7,455 bases of DNA from Clostridiales bacterium (GTDB lineage: Bacteria; Bacillota; Clostridia; Saccharofermentanales; UBA5734): assembly GCA_003532195.1 (NCBI GenBank), contig DOFA01000142.1, positions 1 to 7,455 of the forward strand, in the 5' to 3' direction. How positions within the stretch are numbered: the stretch's first letter is position 1; each line of letters starts with the position of its first letter. The position numbers were made by a program, and so were the translations under genes. This document shows positions 1 to 5,504 of this stretch, one piece after another. The notes under the pieces are model-generated. The model saw only the letters and a program-made list of their open reading frames with translations. It had not been told where the DNA came from and searched no databases.

Positions 1-425
1 AGCCAGCGGATTTTACCTCCGGTATAGCCGGTCAGCATCGTGTTGTTGGTCAGTTGGAGCAAGCCGGCCAATCCGCCGGCCAGCTCAATGATTTCCCGGC
101 ACTGCTTGTCCGTGCGCTGGTCATTCCAGAGAATCGCCCGGCGAATAACCTGATCATTGCCGTCCAGGGCAACCATACCGTGCATCTGGCCGGAAAGTCC
201 GACCGAAACAGCCGGATAATCCCCGCAGGCCAGTAAAACCCTGCGCAAGGCGCGAATTGTCGCCTCCCACCAGTCGGACGGATCTTGTTCGGTCCAGCCA
301 GCCTGCGGCATATATAACGGGTATTCTTCGACCGCGGAAGTGATAATGGCGCCGCGGTCCGACAAAGCCAGAACTTTAACTCCGGATGTGCCGACATCGA
401 TTCCAATCAGACATGAATTTTTCAT
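1..425 (-). CDS. xylB: Xylulokinase-type FGGY carbohydrate kinase, N-terminal part (cut by window edge)
   Basis: This is the first 141 codons of a sugar kinase that continues beyond position 1. FGGY kinases phosphorylate sugars with ATP in the cytoplasm; xylulokinase makes D-xylulose-5-phosphate for the pentose phosphate pathway. Visible signatures are the nucleotide-binding loop IGIDVGTSGVKV (residues 7-18), a WTEQDP..WW segment (44-53), SGQMHG (78-83) and ILWNDQRT (98-105). All of these match E. coli XylB closely from memory. The region near residues 127-141 (NTMLTGYTGGKIRW) corresponds to the NxxxxGFTxPKxLW block of XylB, with Gly in place of the usual Pro, so substrate preference could differ. 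The ATG at 425-423 follows a strong AAGGAGG with 4-nt spacing and overlaps the TGA of the LacI-family gene as ATGA, which implies a coupled operon. Family assignment is firm; xylulose as substrate is probable. The full family length is about 490-510 residues, so roughly two thirds lies outside the window. Confidence 0.9.
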   Translation of the reverse strand, partial: MKNSCLIGIDVGTSGVKVLALSDRGAIITSAVEEYPLYMPQAGWTEQDPSDWWEATIRALRRVLLACGDYPAVSVGLSGQMHGMVALDGNDQVIRRAILWNDQRTDKQCREIIELAGGLAGLLQLTNNTMLTGYTGGKIRW

Positions 426-1474
426 AAGGCCTCCTTAAAAAAATGCTCATAAATCATGATCTCGTTGCGGGTTAGCGTCAGGGGCGGCGGCAGCGTGCCG
501 TCGAGGAGATATTCAAACAACAGCCTGACCGGTTCATATCCCTGCCGGAACGGCTCCTGACCGATCGAGGCGGCGATGGTTCCATCAAGCAGGTAGGGCA
601 TGATTCCGGGCGTCTGGTCATTGCAGACGATTCTGACCTGCCGCTCGATCTGCCGCCCGCCGGCGAATTCCTGGCAGGCCTGGCAGGCGCCGGCCACGCC
701 GGCGGCCGTCAGGTAGATGGCGTCGATTTCGGGCCAGCGAGCCAGGGCTTCCCGGACGATCTGACCGGAACGCCGGTCGTCATCCTGATTCTCCAGGATA
801 TCCAGGATTGAAATCTGGGGATAGCGCTGTCGGATGGCCTGGCAGAAACCGGAAATCCTTTGGTTATGGCCTAAGACCTGCTTCGAACCTGTGACAATCA
901 GGGTCCGCAGCGGGCGCCCATCCGTCATCAGGCCCAAGATGCCGGCAGCGATCGCTCCGCTGCGCGTATAGTCATTGCCGACATAGCCCAGCCGCGGGCC
1001 GCCGGCGATATCCGTATTCATCGTCATGACCGGAATCCGGGCTGCCGCCAGATCTTCCAGCAAAGCAATCACGTCCGGATGGTCAACCGGCGCCAATGCC
1101 AGTCCGTTAACACCTTCAGCCAGCAAAGAACGGATTTGCGTGATCTGCGTGCCCACTGAGAATCCTTTCATCTCCCGGATCGAAAGGGTCAGGCCATAAT
1201 CCGCCAGTTCAGCTGCCGCCCGGTCAATGCCGCACCGGACTTCCCGGAAAAACTCATTGCCGATCGAAGGCATCTGGATACCAATTGTCAGGGGTGTCTT
1301 GCGAATGCCAAGTATCTTGCCAGCCCGATTGGTTCTAAAACCAGTCTCGGCAGCCAGGGCGAGGATTTTCGCTTTGACTTGCGGATTGATGCCGGGCCGA
1401 TTGTTGAGGGCCCGATCAACCGTGCCGCGCGATACGCCGGCCAGGTCGGCGATCTGTCGGATCGATAAACCCAT
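422..1474 (-). CDS. LacI-family transcriptional regulator of the adjacent sugar kinase
   Basis: This is a cytoplasmic DNA-binding repressor of about 350 residues, the usual size for the family. Numbered from the chosen start, the N-terminal helix-turn-helix (about residues 4-50) contains IRQIADLAGVSRGTVDRALN, followed by the hinge-helix region. From about residue 60 there is a periplasmic-binding-protein-like sensor domain. Candidate ligand-contact segments are MNTDI, YVGNDYTRSG, CNDQT and IGQEPFRQGYEP. The Peripla_BP_4-like style resembles regulators that sense free sugars, but the ligand is not readable. I place the start at the ATG at 1474-1472 because GGGAG lies 7 nt upstream and the protein then begins MGLSIRQIADLAG, a normal LacI N-terminus. 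The in-frame ATG at 1549 sits between the -35 and -10 of its own promoter, so it cannot be on the main transcript. The ATG at 1498 has no ribosome binding site. Its TGA overlaps the kinase ATG. It probably represses itself and the kinase. Confidence 0.92.
   Translation of the reverse strand: MGLSIRQIADLAGVSRGTVDRALNNRPGINPQVKAKILALAAETGFRTNRAGKILGIRKTPLTIGIQMPSIGNEFFREVRCGIDRAAAELADYGLTLSIREMKGFSVGTQITQIRSLLAEGVNGLALAPVDHPDVIALLEDLAAARIPVMTMNTDIAGGPRLGYVGNDYTRSGAIAAGILGLMTDGRPLRTLIVTGSKQVLGHNQRISGFCQAIRQRYPQISILDILENQDDDRRSGQIVREALARWPEIDAIYLTAAGVAGACQACQEFAGGRQIERQVRIVCNDQTPGIMPYLLDGTIAASIGQEPFRQGYEPVRLLFEYLLDGTLPPPLTLTRNEIMIYEHFFKEAL
430..436 (-). promoter_or_regulatory. Ribosome binding site of the xylulokinase gene, inside the end of the lacI-type gene
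   Basis: The minus strand reads AAGGAGG, a full anti-16S match, 4 nt before the ATG at 425. It lies within the last codons of the upstream regulator gene. With the ATGA overlap, this suggests ribosomes finishing the regulator can restart on the kinase. Confidence 0.8.
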
Positions 1475-1481
1475 AATTCCG

Positions 1482-1486
1482 CTCCC
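1482..1486 (-). promoter_or_regulatory. Ribosome binding site that decides the lacI-type gene start
   Basis: The minus strand reads GGGAG, 7 nt before the ATG at 1474. The two longer in-frame ATG choices (1498 and 1549) lack a comparable site, so this supports the shorter 350-residue protein. Confidence 0.7.
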
Positions 1487-1505
1487 ATTGGACTTCATTG
1501 AATTG

Positions 1506-1519
1506 CGTGCCCGAGCACG
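1506..1519. promoter_or_regulatory. Candidate LacI-family operator downstream of the lacI-type promoter
   Basis: The sequence CGTGCCCGAGCACG has 5-bp perfect arms (CGTGC/GCACG) around a central CG step. Even-length palindromes centred on CG are typical of LacI-family operators. It covers about +6 to +19 relative to the predicted start near 1524, where a bound repressor would block initiation of the regulator-kinase operon. Binding is inference. Confidence 0.45.
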
Positions 1520-1530
1520 GATATAAAACC

Positions 1531-1559
1531 AGCATAACCGAGGTTTCATGAGCTGTCAA
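1531..1559 (-). promoter_or_regulatory. Promoter of the lacI-type regulator/kinase operon
   Basis: On the minus strand a consensus -35 TTGACA (1559-1554) is followed after exactly 17 nt by -10 TATGCT (1536-1531). Initiation is expected near A1524, leaving a leader of about 50 nt before the ATG at 1474. The -35 directly abuts the -35 of the divergent promoter. Confidence 0.8.
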
Positions 1560-1588
1560 TTGGCAAAACAATCCGCGCATGCTATAAT
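1560..1588 (+). promoter_or_regulatory. Promoter of the diguanylate cyclase gene, extended -10 type
   Basis: A -35 TTGGCA (1560-1565), a 17-nt spacer and a perfect TATAAT (1583-1588) preceded by TGC (1580-1582) form an extended -10. Initiation is expected near 1593-1595, giving a leader of about 76 nt. This is a strong housekeeping-sigma promoter, so the cyclase is probably expressed well unless repressed. Confidence 0.82.
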
Positions 1589-1598
1589 CGGTGATCAT

Positions 1599-1614
1599 GC
1601 CTGTCCGGACGGGC
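1599..1614. promoter_or_regulatory. Palindrome at the 5' end of the diguanylate cyclase leader
   Basis: The sequence GCCTGTCCGGACGGGC is self-complementary apart from one T/G position (1602 against 1611). Its centre is a CG step and it lies at about +5 to +20 of the predicted transcript. It could be an operator blocking the promoter, or a 5'-end RNA hairpin. It does not share the half-site of the palindrome at 1506-1519, so I do not claim the same protein binds both. Confidence 0.4.
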
Positions 1615-1670
1615 AATGCAGATTCGAACTTTAGCTGGCAAAATGCATAACAACCTGTCGGGGTAGACTG

Positions 1671-2840
1671 ATGGAAACGATCAATCTGGTAAGGCTCATT
1701 GACACCAACCTGTTTGCCCTGATCATTCTGGCCATACTTTTATTCACATACCGGCGCAAGTATGAAAAAGCCTTGATCCAGCAGCGTCTGTTCTATCTGC
1801 TGATCCTGCTGAACATGCTGCTCATTCTGCTTGATTCTTTCGGCTGGGTTTTTGACGCTTCGATTTCGGGCCAGGCCAGCCCTGCTTACCGGCAAGCCAA
1901 TCTGGCCGCCAACATGCTCTTGTACATGATGTCGCCTATGCCGCCCATTGTCTGGTTTCTCTACGCCCATTTCCAGATATTCCACAACTACAGGCATTTG
2001 AAAAAACTGATCGTCGGACTTGCCTTGCCGCTGCTGGTAAACACCTTCCTGTCCATTGCCTCGCTCTGGACCGGCTTCTTCTATTCTGTTGATGCCGCCA
2101 ATTATTATCATCGAAGCCCCGGTTTCTTCATCCACATGATCATCATTTACGGCATACTCGGAGCAACCTGCCTGATGGTGCTGCTCAACCGAAAACAGCT
2201 GGAACGGCGCACCTACTGGGCGATGCTGCTGTATGCCCTGCCGCCGGTCATCGGGTCCATCCTGCAAGTCCTGTTCTATGGATTATCGTTGAATTGGACG
2301 TCGACCATGATTTCGGTCTTGATCGTTTACCTGAACATCCAGGATCGCGGCTTGAACACGGATTTTCTGACCGGAACATACAACCGGCGGCATTTTCAGC
2401 AGATCATCACCAACCGGATCCGGGGCATCGGCAGTGATCGCAGTTTTGCCGTCATCCTGTGCGATCTGGACCGCTTCAAAAAAATCAACGACCAGTTTGG
2501 CCACAAAGCCGGTGATGAAGCCTTGCAAAATACCGTACAGATTTTACAGCGCATACTGCGCAAAGACGACCTGATCGCCCGTTTTGGCGGCGATGAATTC
2601 TATCTGCTGCTTGAGCTCTCCGACGATGCGGCGCTGCAATCGGCAATTCGAAGGATTTATCGGGAATTTGACCGCTACAATCAAAACAGCATCCTGCCCT
2701 ACCGGCTGGAACTGAGCATGGGCGGAGCGATATATGATCCGAAATCTGATCTGACGGCAGACCAGTATTTGCGCCAGGTTGATCTTCTGATGTATCAGGA
2801 AAAAGCCCGCCGGCAACAGCAATTGCCGAACGAGCTTTAA
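1671..2840 (+). CDS. Membrane-bound diguanylate cyclase (7 TM helices + GGDEF)
   Basis: This 389-residue inner-membrane protein is predicted to make c-di-GMP from two GTP. The N-terminal half has seven hydrophobic segments at roughly residues 11-27, 40-60, 78-104, 111-137, 151-172, 182-204 and 210-224, with no extended sensor domain between them. TM3 carries a Pro-rich SPMPPIVWFLY stretch. The GGDEF domain runs from about 229 to 385. It contains DFLTGTYNRR (231-240), the metal- and base-binding block DLDRFKKIND (265-274) with GH (277-278), and an intact GGDEF active site (306-310). The RKDD motif (297-300) sits at the exact spacing of the inhibitory I-site RxxD, so product feedback inhibition is expected. 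The ATG at 1671 has only a weak GGGG 7 nt upstream, but no better in-frame start exists after the TAG at 1632. It faces the LacI-type regulator across a shared promoter region and converges with the FAH gene. The sensed signal is unknown. Confidence 0.93.
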   Translation: METINLVRLIDTNLFALIILAILLFTYRRKYEKALIQQRLFYLLILLNMLLILLDSFGWVFDASISGQASPAYRQANLAANMLLYMMSPMPPIVWFLYAHFQIFHNYRHLKKLIVGLALPLLVNTFLSIASLWTGFFYSVDAANYYHRSPGFFIHMIIIYGILGATCLMVLLNRKQLERRTYWAMLLYALPPVIGSILQVLFYGLSLNWTSTMISVLIVYLNIQDRGLNTDFLTGTYNRRHFQQIITNRIRGIGSDRSFAVILCDLDRFKKINDQFGHKAGDEALQNTVQILQRILRKDDLIARFGGDEFYLLLELSDDAALQSAIRRIYREFDRYNQNSILPYRLELSMGGAIYDPKSDLTADQYLRQVDLLMYQEKARRQQQLPNEL

Positions 2841-2881
2841 TCAGAACCGGTCTTGCTGTCCAGCGGGGTGGAAAATTTGTA

Positions 2882-3652
2882 TTATTGGCTGGCCTTTGCC
2901 CGGTTGCGCAGGCAGCCGATGCCTTGAATGCTGATTTCCACCAGGTCGCCGTCTTCCATGGGGCCGACTCCGGAAGGGGTGCCGGTTGTAATGATGTCGC
3001 CCGGCAGTAAAGTCATAGTTTCGGATATAAAGGCAAGCAGATCGCTGACCGGCCAGATCAGGTGGCTGGTCGATGATTGCTGGACAATATGCCCGTTCAG
3101 CCGGGTCCTGATCGTCAGGTTGTCCGGATCAACCTCGTCGGTCAGGAGCGGCCCGACCGGCGCAAAGCCGTCAAAACTCTTTGCCCGGGTCCATTGGCCG
3201 TCTTTTTTCTGGATATCGCGAGCTGTAACATCATTGAGGCAGGTATAGCCAAAGATATAATGCCGGGCCTGGGACGCCGGAATGTTCCTGGCTGTCCTGC
3301 CGATCACCAGGGCCAGTTCCCCTTCGTAGTCGATCTGCCGCGACAGCGTTTTTGGCGGCAAAACAATCAAGGCTTCCGGATCGTTGACACAGGTCACAGG
3401 TTTAATGAATAAAATCGGGTTTTCCGGAACCTGGCTGTCAAACTCCTGGATATGGTCATGGTAATTCTTACCTACCGCGACAATCTTGCCCGGCTCGCAG
3501 GGAGCAAGCAAATGAACGGCTTGCAGCGGCACCGACGGCCCCTTGGGCACACCATGCAGGTAAGGCGCTGCAGTCAGGGGCTGGATGAGTTCGTCCCTAA
3601 CCAGGATTCCCCAGAAGTTTTGCCCGTCGCGGGCAAATCGAACATAGCGCAT
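2882..3652 (-). CDS. Fumarylacetoacetate hydrolase (FAH) family enzyme, substrate unknown
   Basis: This is a 256-residue cytoplasmic metal-dependent enzyme of the FAH superfamily, which includes acylpyruvases, 2-keto-diacid hydrolases, decarboxylases and sugar-acid hydrolases. Visible marks are the small N-terminal domain (1-50), VGKNYHDHIQE (60-70, His lid/catalytic region), and the metal ligands E110 and E112 in IDYEGELALVIG with D141 in CLNDVTARD. Also present are K158 and D161 in RAKSFDGFAPVGP, and the TTGTPSGVG loop (222-230). The catalytic set looks complete, so it should be active. The ATG at 3652 has AGGAG 6 nt upstream. It is last in the cluster behind the KDG kinase and KDP-sugar aldolase, with an 85-nt gap, so it may act on a diketo or keto-deoxy sugar acid, as the FAH enzymes of L-fucose and L-rhamnose oxidation do. 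The substrate is inference only; a housekeeping oxaloacetate or acylpyruvate role is possible. It ends 41 nt from the stop of the convergent cyclase gene. Confidence 0.88.
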   Translation of the reverse strand: MRYVRFARDGQNFWGILVRDELIQPLTAAPYLHGVPKGPSVPLQAVHLLAPCEPGKIVAVGKNYHDHIQEFDSQVPENPILFIKPVTCVNDPEALIVLPPKTLSRQIDYEGELALVIGRTARNIPASQARHYIFGYTCLNDVTARDIQKKDGQWTRAKSFDGFAPVGPLLTDEVDPDNLTIRTRLNGHIVQQSSTSHLIWPVSDLLAFISETMTLLPGDIITTGTPSGVGPMEDGDLVEISIQGIGCLRNRAKASQ

Positions 3653-3696
3653 GCTTGTCTCCTCTCGCTTTCCGTTATTCGAAATCGGTCAAAATC

Positions 3697-3725
3697 AGTT
3701 TATCAAGCCGGCGGTTCCCGGTCAA
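3697..3725 (-). promoter_or_regulatory. Possible internal promoter before the FAH-family gene
   Basis: In the 85-nt gap after the aldolase gene, the minus strand has TTGACC (3725-3720), 17 nt, then TAAACT (3702-3697), matching 5/6 and 4/6 consensus bases. It could give the FAH gene extra transcription separate from the iclR promoter. The heptamer TTGACCG occurs again at 3692-3686, 33 bp away. Confidence 0.35.
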
Positions 3726-3737
3726 TGAGAATTTTAT

Positions 3738-4379
3738 TCAGGTCAGGCGGCGCAGCAGCCCGGCGGCGAGTTCTTGCAGACCAGAATAGTCCAGATTTTT
3801 AATCAGGCTGGAGTCGACGAGACTGCTGCCCATGCCGACGCCGATGCAGCCGGCGGCAATCCAGTCGCCGGCATTGGCCGCGGTGACTCCGCCGACCGCC
3901 ACCAGCTGCAGGTCGTCCAGAGGCGAGAGGATATCCCGGACATAGGCCGTTCCCAAGTGGCTGGCCGGAAAGAGTTTCAGGACAGTCGCCCCGGCCTGCC
4001 TCGCCTGCATCATTTCCGTCGGAGTCATGACGCCCGGTATGACCGGGCACTTTCTGGAACGGGCCAGTTTCAGCACTGCAAGATCGAGGTTGGGCGTAAC
4101 CAGAAAGCAAGCGCCGGCATCGATCGCTGCCGACGCACGTTCGCATGACGTGACTGTGCCGGCGCCGATCAGCATGCGGTCGCCGAAAAGCCTGTTGGCT
4201 TGTTTGATCTGGTCAGCGGCGCCGGTTGAGTTCATGGTCACTTCGATCAGACGGATGCAGCCGTTCGCCAGCGCCTCAAAAACCGGCGCCAGCTGCGCAG
4301 CCGGCAAGTTGCGCACAATGGCGATGATCCGGCATTCCCGGATAAGTCCGGCGATTGAGTCAGAGTCGATTTTCATCAT
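3738..4379 (-). CDS. 2-dehydro-3-deoxy-6-phosphogluconate/-galactonate aldolase (class I, Eda/DgoA family)
   Basis: This 213-residue cytoplasmic aldolase cleaves a 2-keto-3-deoxy-6-phospho sugar acid into pyruvate and glyceraldehyde-3-phosphate, the last step of the Entner-Doudoroff-like route fed by the neighbouring kinase. The Schiff-base lysine is K135 in TVLKLFPAS. Other marks are E46 in IEVTMN, R23 in AIVRN, the GAGTV strand (72-76), TPN (95-97) and the phosphate-binding GMGSSL near 182-187. The strand that reads PTGGI/V in KDPG aldolases reads AVGGV here (161-165), followed by WIAAGC. This resembles E. coli DgoA, the galactonate-pathway enzyme, so KDPGal or dual KDPG/KDPGal specificity is plausible. 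The start at 4379 gives MMKID and has AGAGGTG upstream; the second ATG (4376) is equally possible. It lies 31 nt behind the kinase stop and is certainly co-transcribed with it. No gene symbol is given because the eda/kdgA versus dgoA choice is unresolved. Confidence 0.92.
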   Translation of the reverse strand: MMKIDSDSIAGLIRECRIIAIVRNLPAAQLAPVFEALANGCIRLIEVTMNSTGAADQIKQANRLFGDRMLIGAGTVTSCERASAAIDAGACFLVTPNLDLAVLKLARSRKCPVIPGVMTPTEMMQARQAGATVLKLFPASHLGTAYVRDILSPLDDLQLVAVGGVTAANAGDWIAAGCIGVGMGSSLVDSSLIKNLDYSGLQELAAGLLRRLT

Positions 4380-4410
4380 ACGGGCACCTCTTGTTCCGGC
4401 ATTTCCGGCA

Positions 4411-5442
4411 TCAGCGCAGGACCCGCCCGGAAGCGCTGCCCTGCATCAGTTTTTCGGCCTCAGCAGCCGTTATCCGGTTGAAATCGCCGGGTATGCTGTG
4501 TTTCAGGCAGCTGGCAGCCGCGGCGAATTCCAGGGCCTTGTGCGGATCGCCATATTGCAGCAGGCCGTAAATCAATCCGCCGCTGAACGAATCCCCGCCG
4601 CCGTCGCGGTCAACGATATCATGGATTTCATAGCGGCGGCTGCGATAATAGCCGCGGCGGTCATCCAGGCAAGCCGACCAGTCGTTGTGGTCGGCGCTCC
4701 GGCTCTCCCGCAAGGTGACCGCCACCAGGTCCAGATTGGGATATTCCTTCAAGACCAGGCTGGTCAATCCGGCGTAAGCTGCATCGGCAAGTTTGCCAGA
4801 CTCAACGTCAGCGGTGGCTTCCAAACCGAGTGTCTTCTGGCAGTCCTCCTCGTTGGCAACCAGGACATCCGCCAGGCGAGCCAGCTCCGGCATGACCTCA
4901 CAGGCTTTTTTGCCGTATTTCCAGAGCTTGGCCCGGTAATTCAAGTCGATCGACGTCTTGACGCCCTTGCGGCGGGCAGCCAGAAGCGCTTCGCGGGTCA
5001 AGTCGGCGCATGCCTGGTTCAAGGCCGGGGTGATGCCGGTCACATGAAACCAGTCTGCGCCGTCAAGCAGATTGTCCCAATCGAAATCGCCCGGCTGGCA
5101 GAGGGAGATCGCAGAGCCGTCCCGGTCATAAATGACTTTGGACGGGCGCTGGTTCGATCCGGTCTCCACATAATACACACCGAAACGTCCTTTGCTGCGC
5201 CGAACTCCGGAGACATCAACATTAAACCGGCGCAGCTCGCCCAGGCAGGCCTCCGCCAGGTCATTGTCCGGCAGTGCGGTGACAAAGGCGGCGTTCAGGC
5301 CAAAATTGGCGGCCGACACAGCGACATTGGCCTCGCCGCCGCCGAAGGTCATCTCCAGAATCGGCGACTGGCCCAGCCGCTCAAATCCGGGCGATTTCAG
5401 GCGAATCATTATTTCGCCGAAGGTAACAACTTTCTTGTTCAT
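4411..5442 (-). CDS. kdgK: 2-keto-3-deoxygluconate kinase (PfkB/ribokinase family)
   Basis: This 343-residue cytoplasmic sugar-acid kinase phosphorylates 2-keto-3-deoxygluconate (and possibly the galactonate epimer) at C6 with ATP, providing the substrate of the aldolase next door. PfkB signatures are visible. FGGGEANVAVSAANFG (33-48) is the N-terminal signature and sugar-binding glycines. YYVETGSNQRPSKVIYDR (90-107) is typical of KDG kinases, where Tyr and Arg hold the carboxylate. SIDLNYRAKLW (164-174) is also present. The C-terminal anion-hole and catalytic loop is DRDGGGDSF (278-286), with catalytic base D284. CLKHSIPGDFN (312-322) is another family block. GGGD instead of GAGD is common in Firmicute KDG kinases as I recall them, so activity is expected. 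The ATG at 5442 has a strong GAGGAGG 7 nt upstream. The gene sits 62 nt after the IclR regulator with no terminator seen between them. A tandem 9-bp repeat (TTCCGGCAT twice, 4394-4411) abuts its stop. Confidence 0.93.
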   Translation of the reverse strand: MNKKVVTFGEIMIRLKSPGFERLGQSPILEMTFGGGEANVAVSAANFGLNAAFVTALPDNDLAEACLGELRRFNVDVSGVRRSKGRFGVYYVETGSNQRPSKVIYDRDGSAISLCQPGDFDWDNLLDGADWFHVTGITPALNQACADLTREALLAARRKGVKTSIDLNYRAKLWKYGKKACEVMPELARLADVLVANEEDCQKTLGLEATADVESGKLADAAYAGLTSLVLKEYPNLDLVAVTLRESRSADHNDWSACLDDRRGYYRSRRYEIHDIVDRDGGGDSFSGGLIYGLLQYGDPHKALEFAAAASCLKHSIPGDFNRITAAEAEKLMQGSASGRVLR

Positions 5443-5504
5443 TTTTCAGCCTCCTCGTGAAGTGTATTGTTTAGCGGCATCGCAAGACGCCTGTGCTCCA
5501 GGAT

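Noticed and set aside
1595..1670. c-di-GMP riboswitch in the cyclase leader
   Set aside because: The leader of about 76 nt has one short palindrome but lacks the conserved two-helix core and tetraloop/receptor pattern of GEMM-I or the GEMM-II layout, and there is no terminator or obvious anti-SD helix.
1740..2267. Open frame of 175 codons antisense to the cyclase membrane region
   Set aside because: The Gln/Asp/Arg-rich translation is what results from reading hydrophobic TM codons backwards. There is no domain, and the sense frame is clearly the real gene.
2841..2881. Shared terminator between the convergent cyclase and FAH genes
   Set aside because: The best stem (CTTGCT with AGCGGG, including two G-U pairs) is short and followed by a mixed purine/U stretch. 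I see no convincing terminator for either strand.
4558..4614. Damaged active site in the KDG kinase because GAGD is replaced by GGGD
   Set aside because: The catalytic Asp and anion-hole glycines are kept, and GGGDSF is, as I recall, usual in Firmicute KDG kinases.
4027..5460. Long open frame of 477 codons on the plus strand opposite the KDG kinase and part of the aldolase gene
   Set aside because: It runs codon-for-codon in register with the kinase on the other strand, where stops appear only if the kinase uses TTA, CTA or TCA, which are rare in this GC-rich gene. It crosses two clearly real genes, has low-complexity Ala/Arg/Gln content and no recognisable domain.
5443..5504. Separate promoter or terminator between iclR and kdgK
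   Set aside because: The gap has only 4-5-bp stems without a U-tract, and no -35/-10 pair with acceptable spacing. The genes look co-transcribed.
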